Source: Marinilabiliales bacterium (GTDB taxonomy: Bacteria; Bacteroidota; Bacteroidia; Bacteroidales; UBA12077). Taken from it: DNA of 11,173 bases. The stretch lies in contig PKTC01000260.1 of assembly GCA_002869305.1 (NCBI GenBank), forward strand, positions 10,052 through 21,224, given 5' to 3'. Below the pieces are notes generated by a model. It worked only from the letters and a program-made list of their open reading frames with translations, searched no databases and was not told the DNA's origin. Below are positions 6,925 through 11,173 of this stretch, piece by piece. The position numbers and the translations under genes are program-made. The number at the start of each line of letters is the position of its first letter. The first letter of the stretch is position 1.

Positions 6925-7053
6925 ATGAGAAAAATATTTTATTCAATTAAAGAAAGGATTGTAACAACACAAAGTTTTGATCTGGGGGTCTTGGTTTTGT
7001 TTTCTATTGTTACCATCGTTTTTATTATATCATTTATTAATATTTATTTTTAG
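6925..7053 (+). CDS. Small single-span membrane peptide (42 aa), hypothetical
   Basis: An open frame from ATG at 6925 to TAG at 7051-7053 encodes 42 residues. Residues 1-19 are basic and polar (MRKIFYSIKERIVTTQSFD, with R2, K3, K9, R11), and residues 20-42 are almost wholly hydrophobic (LGVLVLFSIVTIVFIISFIN), ending in IYF. By the positive-inside rule it would be one membrane helix with the N-terminus in the cytoplasm. I recognise no family. It lies in the same direction as, and 43 nt ahead of, the next two genes, separated only by a 5-bp hairpin (CAACC 7064-7068 with GGTTG 7073-7077) that lacks a T tract, so co-transcription is likely. Against it, AT-rich noncoding DNA easily encodes hydrophobic residues by chance. 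In favour, the charge layout is exactly that of a small membrane protein. Confidence 0.5.
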   Translation: MRKIFYSIKERIVTTQSFDLGVLVLFSIVTIVFIISFINIYF

Positions 7054-7096
7054 TATTACAATTCAACCTTTGGGTTGTTACTTATTATGATTTAAT

Positions 7097-7411
7097 ATGA
7101 ATACTGTCGATTTAAGTATTAATGTTAGAAATACAAAGGAGCTTATAACCTTAGTGTTATATCAGAAAATTTATTCTACTCCTAATGGTATTGTAAAGCA
7201 TTGGTCGACAGATACTAATTCAGAATATCGTTTAGAGATAATCATAGATGAAGATGATTTATCGGTAAACCCACTAAAAATAACTAAATCAATGAGTATT
7301 ACAACAGAGGAGTGGCTGATTGCAGATCAGATGATGTTGAAGTTATTTGAAAAGGGTAGTTTTCAACTACAAAATCAAGCTAGTAAAATTAACAACAACA
7401 AAATTTATTAA
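7097..7411 (+). CDS. Hypothetical protein, 104 aa, paired with the pseudo-trypsin
   Basis: I do not recognise this family. The 104-residue protein has no signal peptide and no membrane segment, so it is presumably cytoplasmic. The first 60 residues look like a beta-rich fold: alternating strands (VDLSINV, RLEIIIDEDD) around a helix-like LITLVLYQK. Residues about 70-86 (TEEWLIADQMMLKLFEKG) form an amphipathic helix, and the tail is asparagine/lysine-rich and probably disordered. The acidic I-D-E-D-D patch (50-54) is the only notable cluster. The stop is 2 nt before the start of the trypsin-fold gene, so the two are almost certainly translated from one message and may form a pair of interacting proteins. 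Confidence 0.75.
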   Translation: MNTVDLSINVRNTKELITLVLYQKIYSTPNGIVKHWSTDTNSEYRLEIIIDEDDLSVNPLKITKSMSITTEEWLIADQMMLKLFEKGSFQLQNQASKINNNKIY

Positions 7412-7413
7412 CC

Positions 7414-8247
7414 ATGTACAAAACCGTTTGGAGTAAAAGTCATAGTTCAGTATGTCAACTAAGTTTCTTTAGCTCAGCAGGTATTAAGTTGCTGTCAATG
7501 ACAGGTTTTAAAGCAAATGATCATTTTTTAATTACTGATGATTATCTTTTTAAGATCTATAAGGCTGATAAAGTAAAAATAAGCTTCGTTAAATCTGATG
7601 GATATACAAATAATGTAAGTATAGAAATATCAATGGACGAATTAAAGCAAAGAATAATTCGTGGCATTAAGAATGAAAAAACACCTTTTGCTGCAATAAA
7701 TATTGATTTTAAGGAATTTAAAAAAATTCCATCATTAAAATTAAGCAATAATAAAAACACTGAGATTGGTAAAAGCATTGCTATCTTGGGTTATCAGTTG
7801 GAAAAGGAAAACCTAGCAATAAAAACAGGTATATTATCTTCTACTTTTATGGATAAAGACTTGAAATATTTACAAGTAGATTCAAGCATTAAGCAAGGTA
7901 ATTCGGGTAGTCCAATAATAGACATTGAGACAGGAGAGGTGATTGGAATAATTGGATACAAATTAGCGAGCATTTCTCAGTCGCATAAAAGAATGAAGCA
8001 AATTATCAATAATAATTTAGCAATTCTTAAGAAATCACAAGGTAAATTTAATGTAGAAGAGATTGATCCAATCCAAGTTTTAATAGCAAATCAAAATCAA
8101 ATAAAATATATATCAAATGAAATCTATAAGACAGCCACTATGAGTTCTGGTTATGCTTTAGATATTTCATATGTTCATGAACTTTTTGAAGAGTTCATCG
8201 ATGCTGAAGTTTCGCAATCTTCAATGGGATTTCAAATCGATGCATAG
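7414..8247 (+). CDS. Trypsin-fold protein lacking catalytic His and Asp (pseudoprotease)
   Basis: A 277-residue protein whose first 200 residues follow the chymotrypsin/DegP-like protease fold without a signal peptide, so it is probably cytoplasmic. The serine loop is well preserved: LQVDSSIKQGNSGSP with S164, then GEVIGIIGY, as in DegP (TDAAIN-GNSGG, then GELIGI). The catalytic histidine should follow the strand in FLITDDYLF, where DegP-like proteins have VTNNHV; here the residue is Y44. The aspartate should head the strand PFAAINI, where DegP has DIALIQI; here it is P91. Two of three triad residues are therefore missing and proteolysis by the usual mechanism is unlikely. Residues about 200-277 are a helical tail of unknown type. 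No PDZ domain follows. It is the third gene of a small cassette. The fold call rests on motif alignment by eye; an unusual active protease is not fully excluded. Confidence 0.8.
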   Translation: MYKTVWSKSHSSVCQLSFFSSAGIKLLSMTGFKANDHFLITDDYLFKIYKADKVKISFVKSDGYTNNVSIEISMDELKQRIIRGIKNEKTPFAAINIDFKEFKKIPSLKLSNNKNTEIGKSIAILGYQLEKENLAIKTGILSSTFMDKDLKYLQVDSSIKQGNSGSPIIDIETGEVIGIIGYKLASISQSHKRMKQIINNNLAILKKSQGKFNVEEIDPIQVLIANQNQIKYISNEIYKTATMSSGYALDISYVHELFEEFIDAEVSQSSMGFQIDA

Positions 8248-8273
8248 TTCCTTAATGTAAGATGGTTTAGGTT

Positions 8274-8308
8274 AAAAGGGTCGTTCTGTTCTAGAACGGC
8301 TCTTTTTT
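8274..8308. terminator. Bidirectional terminator between convergent genes
   Basis: A 14-bp stem, AAAAGGGTCGTTCT (8274-8287) with AGAACGGCTCTTTT (8293-8306), has two wobble pairs and a 5-nt loop, flanked by T runs when read in either direction. It follows the pseudo-trypsin gene by 26 nt. On the other strand its arm touches the stop codon of xseB, so one hairpin can end both transcripts. Confidence 0.85.
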
Positions 8309-8510
8309 ATTCTTCATCAATTTCATCAAGAATTTTTTGGACCTCTGTTTCTGTTTGATGCAGTTTCTTTTTACAGAGTTTTATTAACGCAGATACTCTT
8401 TTTACTTTATCTGATAATATATCAATATCCAGTTCTTCATTTTCAATTTGATACAATGTTTCTTCTATTTCTGTTATAGCTTCGTTATACGAAATTTCTT
8501 TTTTTGCCAT
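8307..8510 (-). CDS. xseB: Exodeoxyribonuclease VII small subunit
   Basis: A 67-residue protein matching the XseB family in length and pattern. It has the N-terminal Y-N-E-A-I-T-E-I-E-E helix, the central turn E-L-D-I-D (26-30) and a second helix with repeated K-V/A-L heptads ending in an acidic tail. The two helices form the antiparallel pair by which several XseB copies bind the large subunit XseA; together they degrade single-stranded DNA to oligonucleotides. An AAGGA ribosome binding site lies 7 nt before the ATG, inside the last codons of the kinase gene, from whose stop it is separated by 3 nt. It is therefore translated from the kinase message. The xseA gene, often adjacent, is not in this window. 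Confidence 0.9.
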   Translation of the reverse strand: MAKKEISYNEAITEIEETLYQIENEELDIDILSDKVKRVSALIKLCKKKLHQTETEVQKILDEIDEE

Positions 8511-8513
8511 ATC

Positions 8514-11173
8514 TTATCCTTGAATATTTTTTGAAATTGTAAATTTAAATGTACTTCCTTTATTTATTTCGCTTTCTATCCATATTTTTCCATTATGTTT
8601 TTCAACAAATTCCTGACAAAGTATTAGACCCAATCCACTCCCTTGTTCCTCTGAAGTACCTGAAGTTGTATGATAAACATCAACTCTGAATAATTTTTGT
8701 ATATTTTCCGTACTTATTCCAACACCATTATCCATAACTGAAATTTCAGTATGATTACTAAATTCCTCAGCACTTATTCGAATAAAGCTGTCTGAATGGG
8801 AAAACTTTATGGCATTGGAAAGCAGGTTTCTAATAATTGCGGTAAGCATATCATTATCTGCAAAAATCTCTTGATCAGGCTTTATTTCACTTACCAGATT
8901 AATTTTTTTCTTTTCGGCATTCATTCCCAGGAGATTGAATGTTTTTTCAACTAATTCTGCCAAATTTATTTGATGAGGTGTAAACTGCATCTTACCTCTC
9001 TGTGATCTAGACCAATGTAAGAGATTTTCTAGTAATTCTAATAAGTCATCGGCAGAGTTATATATGATTTCAAGTGATTGTTTTATTTCTTCTGAATCAA
9101 ATTTAGTGTAATTTTTAATCAAGTGCTGTGTTAATCCATGAAGTGCATTAAAAGGATTTCTTAAGTCGTGTGCAATAATTGAAAAAAACTTATCTTTTGT
9201 AGCATTAAGCAGTTTAAGATTGTCTTCTGATTCTTTAAGTAGTTTGTTTGATTGATCTGCCTCGCTAATCTTTTCTTTAAGAAGTATATTGGTTTTTCTT
9301 TTCGATAAGAATTGACTAAAAATAAGAGATGCAGACAGAAGTGTAATAATTACAATAATTGACAGAAGATTTCTTACATTTTTTTGTTTTTTTAACTGAA
9401 GTTCACGAATTTTATTTTCGGCGGTTAACTGACTAACCTCATTTTCAATTCTTGTAATTTCACTATAACTTTTTTCGAGTTCAAAATTCATTTGAATTTC
9501 TACCAGTCTTTGTGAGCTCAGTTTTGAGTTTAAAGTATCTTTTACTATGGTATAATTTATATAATTTTCCAATGCTTTATCTTTATTTCCTATGGAATTG
9601 TAGTAATTAAATAATTCTAAATATGCTAGTTTAATAAGATCTAGATTATCAATATTTTTACCAATTTCAAGAGATTTGTTTATATTCTCTAATCCTTCTG
9701 TTGCTGAACCTTTATTTATATGTATTACACCAACCTTCCTCAAGCAAAGTGCCATTAAATTTTGATCATTAGTCTTTTCGCAAATATCTATTGCTCTGTT
9801 AAAATGATTAAGTGCTTGCTCTGAATTGTTGCTTTTTAAATAGTAATTACCAAGGTCATTTAATACTTCACTTACACCTTTCATGTCTCCCAGTTCATCT
9901 CGTATTCTCAATGATTCATGAAGATTGTTTAAAGCATCTTGATAGTTTCCTAACTCCAGGTATGTGTTTCCAATGCTTTTATAAGAATTTGCAATACTTA
10001 TTTTATCACCTACTTCTAGTCTAAGTGCAAGTGATTCGTTATAATAGTCCAGTGCCTGTCTATATCTTTTTAATTTGAGGTAAGTGTTTCCAATTATTTG
10101 AAGAGAATATGCAATTTCTTTATTATTGCCAATACTTCTTTTTATTTCAAGTGCTTTGGTATAAGAGTCAAGAGCCTTGGAATAATTTTTAATATCATCG
10201 TATATAATCCCAATATTATTTAAAATGGATGCTACTTTATTTTGATTGTTTAGTTCTTGGTATAATTTTAATGACTCAAGATAATTTTCGAGTGCTAAAT
10301 CATACTTATTTAATTTTTTGTGTAGGCTTCCATTTTGATTTAATGAGCTGGCTATTAATTGTTTGTTTCCAATTTTGGTATAATTATTAAAAGACATGTT
10401 TAAATAATTAAGTGCCTCCTCATGAAAATCTTGCTTTTTATATACCAGAGCAATATTATTTTGAGTTTGGGCCAAACCAAGCACATCATTGATGTTTTCC
10501 CTTATTTTTAGCGAAATGAAATAAAACTCCAGTGCATTTTCTAGATCATTATTAGCAAGATAAATATTACCAATGACGTGATAAGAATTGGCAATTTGTT
10601 TTCTATTTCCAATTTTAGTCCTCAGTTCAAGAGCCTTGATGTTATAATCAAGAGCCATTTTAAATTCTCCAATATCTTTATAAACAATTCCAATGTTTGT
10701 TAATACATTAGCCTCACTAACTGTATCGGCTAATTCACGGTAAATCTCAAGAGCTTTATCATAATATAAGAAGGAACTGTCATATTGACTCTTATTCCAA
10801 TAGAGGCTTCCGAAGTAATTAAGAGTATTTGCAATTTCTTGTTGATCCAAGGAAATATTTGCAGCATTTAAGGCTTTTTGGTGATAATTTAAGGCTTCAG
10901 TATAAGAACCTTGAAGTTTGTAAATAACACCAATATGATTATAGGCTTCAGAAATTTTATGATCATCTTCGGATAAATATAAATTAAGAGGTTTTTCATA
11001 ATAGAAAAGGGCATTATCATAATTTCCAAGCATTTTCTCAGTATGTCCTAACTTATTATAAATGTAAATTTTATTATTGATCTCTCTCTGCTCATAGAAA
11101 TAGTCCAAAGCTTTTTCGTAGAATTCAATTGCAGGTTTAAAGCGGCTCATTTCAAAATAAACATCAGCAATGT
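8514..11173 (-). CDS. TPR-repeat membrane sensor histidine kinase (5' end outside window)
   Basis: At least 885 residues are visible. The frame stays open past the ATG at 11150 to the window edge, and the upstream codons (IADVYFE) continue the repeat, so that ATG is internal. Numbering from it, residues 1-547 are 14 TPR units, nearly all exactly 40 residues long. A coiled coil (about 555-590), one membrane helix (594-612) and a linker coiled coil follow. The HisKA domain has the H-box IIAHDLRNPF with H661 as phospho-acceptor. The ATPase domain has the N-box NLLSNAIKFS (N775, N779), the G1 box D807-N-G-V-G and the G2 box GSGLGL (837-842). All catalytic motifs are intact. No receiver domain is fused, and no response regulator lies in the window. 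The TPRs are on the N-terminal side of the helix, so they should be periplasmic and act as the sensing part, as in other Bacteroidota TPR kinases. The signal peptide must lie upstream. xseB follows after 3 nt. Confidence 0.93.
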   Translation of the reverse strand, partial: IADVYFEMSRFKPAIEFYEKALDYFYEQREINNKIYIYNKLGHTEKMLGNYDNALFYYEKPLNLYLSEDDHKISEAYNHIGVIYKLQGSYTEALNYHQKALNAANISLDQQEIANTLNYFGSLYWNKSQYDSSFLYYDKALEIYRELADTVSEANVLTNIGIVYKDIGEFKMALDYNIKALELRTKIGNRKQIANSYHVIGNIYLANNDLENALEFYFISLKIRENINDVLGLAQTQNNIALVYKKQDFHEEALNYLNMSFNNYTKIGNKQLIASSLNQNGSLHKKLNKYDLALENYLESLKLYQELNNQNKVASILNNIGIIYDDIKNYSKALDSYTKALEIKRSIGNNKEIAYSLQIIGNTYLKLKRYRQALDYYNESLALRLEVGDKISIANSYKSIGNTYLELGNYQDALNNLHESLRIRDELGDMKGVSEVLNDLGNYYLKSNNSEQALNHFNRAIDICEKTNDQNLMALCLRKVGVIHINKGSATEGLENINKSLEIGKNIDNLDLIKLAYLELFNYYNSIGNKDKALENYINYTIVKDTLNSKLSSQRLVEIQMNFELEKSYSEITRIENEVSQLTAENKIRELQLKKQKNVRNLLSIIVIITLLSASLIFSQFLSKRKTNILLKEKISEADQSNKLLKESEDNLKLLNATKDKFFSIIAHDLRNPFNALHGLTQHLIKNYTKFDSEEIKQSLEIIYNSADDLLELLENLLHWSRSQRGKMQFTPHQINLAELVEKTFNLLGMNAEKKKINLVSEIKPDQEIFADNDMLTAIIRNLLSNAIKFSHSDSFIRISAEEFSNHTEISVMDNGVGISTENIQKLFRVDVYHTTSGTSEEQGSGLGLILCQEFVEKHNGKIWIESEINKGSTFKFTISKNIQG
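9510..11173 (-). repeat. Array of about 14 TPR-coding units, 120-nt period
   Basis: Within the kinase gene, units of the pattern G-x-x-Y-x5-Y-x2-AL-x2-Y-x3-L recur every 40 residues (120 nt). The unit covering residues 35-73 has 39 residues; the other complete units have 40. The 40-residue period, rather than the standard 34, marks the kinesin-light-chain/Rapsyn-like TPR variety. The most alike neighbours begin G-N-T-Y-L (residues 354-433). The array continues beyond the window. Confidence 0.85.

Noticed and set aside
7064..7077. Hairpin CAACC-TTTG-GGTTG as a terminator after the 42-aa frame
   Set aside because: Only 5 bp and no T tract; it more likely does not stop transcription into the next genes.
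7557..7778. Minus-strand open frame of 73 codons with hydrophobic start
   Set aside because: Antisense to the trypsin-fold gene; the hydrophobic look follows from A-rich codons read on the other strand.
9812..10024. Plus-strand open frame of 70 codons
   Set aside because: Antisense to the TPR region of the kinase; His/Leu/Cys-rich composition is what the repeat gives on the reverse strand.
11148..11150. ATG as the start of the sensor kinase
   Set aside because: The frame is open upstream to the window edge and the preceding codons complete a TPR unit, so this methionine is internal and the gene is truncated by the window.

Overview
The window is AT-rich bacterial DNA, densely coding on both strands. 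It most likely comes from a member of the Bacteroidota, possibly the Marinilabiliales/Marinifilaceae side of the phylum; the lower rank is a guess. The evidence is the genes (an outer-membrane TolC protein, a lipoprotein with a Bacteroidota-type acidic/lysine surface-export motif, a periplasmic-type exonuclease/endonuclease/phosphatase protein, a very long TPR sensor kinase), the weak ribosome binding sites, and promoter-like TAnnTTTG boxes ahead of two genes. I see no tRNA, rRNA, CRISPR array, transposase or phage gene.

Layout, left to right. A thioredoxin gene (minus, 5-370) is divergent from a CCA-adding-enzyme/HD-domain nucleotidyltransferase (plus, 541-1950). The latter ends exactly where a convergent two-gene operon ends: a beta-helix lipoprotein (minus, 2986-4392) followed 6 nt later by a secreted EEP-fold phosphoesterase (minus, 1951-2979). 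A lone GNAT acetyltransferase (plus, 4576-5076) follows, then a noncoding stretch with two strong hairpins and what looks like the 5' leader of a lost gene. Next is an orphan TolC-family outer-membrane factor (minus, 5270-6616).

From 6617 to 6924 there is a noncoding region with a nested inverted repeat and four copies of a CGATAA word. It leads into a small plus-strand cassette: a 42-residue single-span membrane peptide (6925-7053), a 104-residue protein of unknown family (7097-7411), and 2 nt later a trypsin-fold protein (7414-8247). The trypsin-fold protein keeps the serine motif GNSGSP but has lost the catalytic histidine and aspartate. This cassette is the least explained and most interesting part of the window. 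A strong bidirectional terminator (8274-8308) separates it from the convergent last operon: a TPR-rich membrane sensor histidine kinase whose 5' end lies outside the window (minus, 8514 to beyond 11173) and, 3 nt downstream, xseB for the small subunit of exonuclease VII (8307-8510).

Functionally the window mixes housekeeping (redox, tRNA 3'-end maturation, exonuclease VII), envelope functions (TolC, lipoprotein, secreted phosphoesterase), signalling (histidine kinase) and the unrecognised pseudoprotease cassette. All functional calls come from reading motifs by eye; no database search was run.
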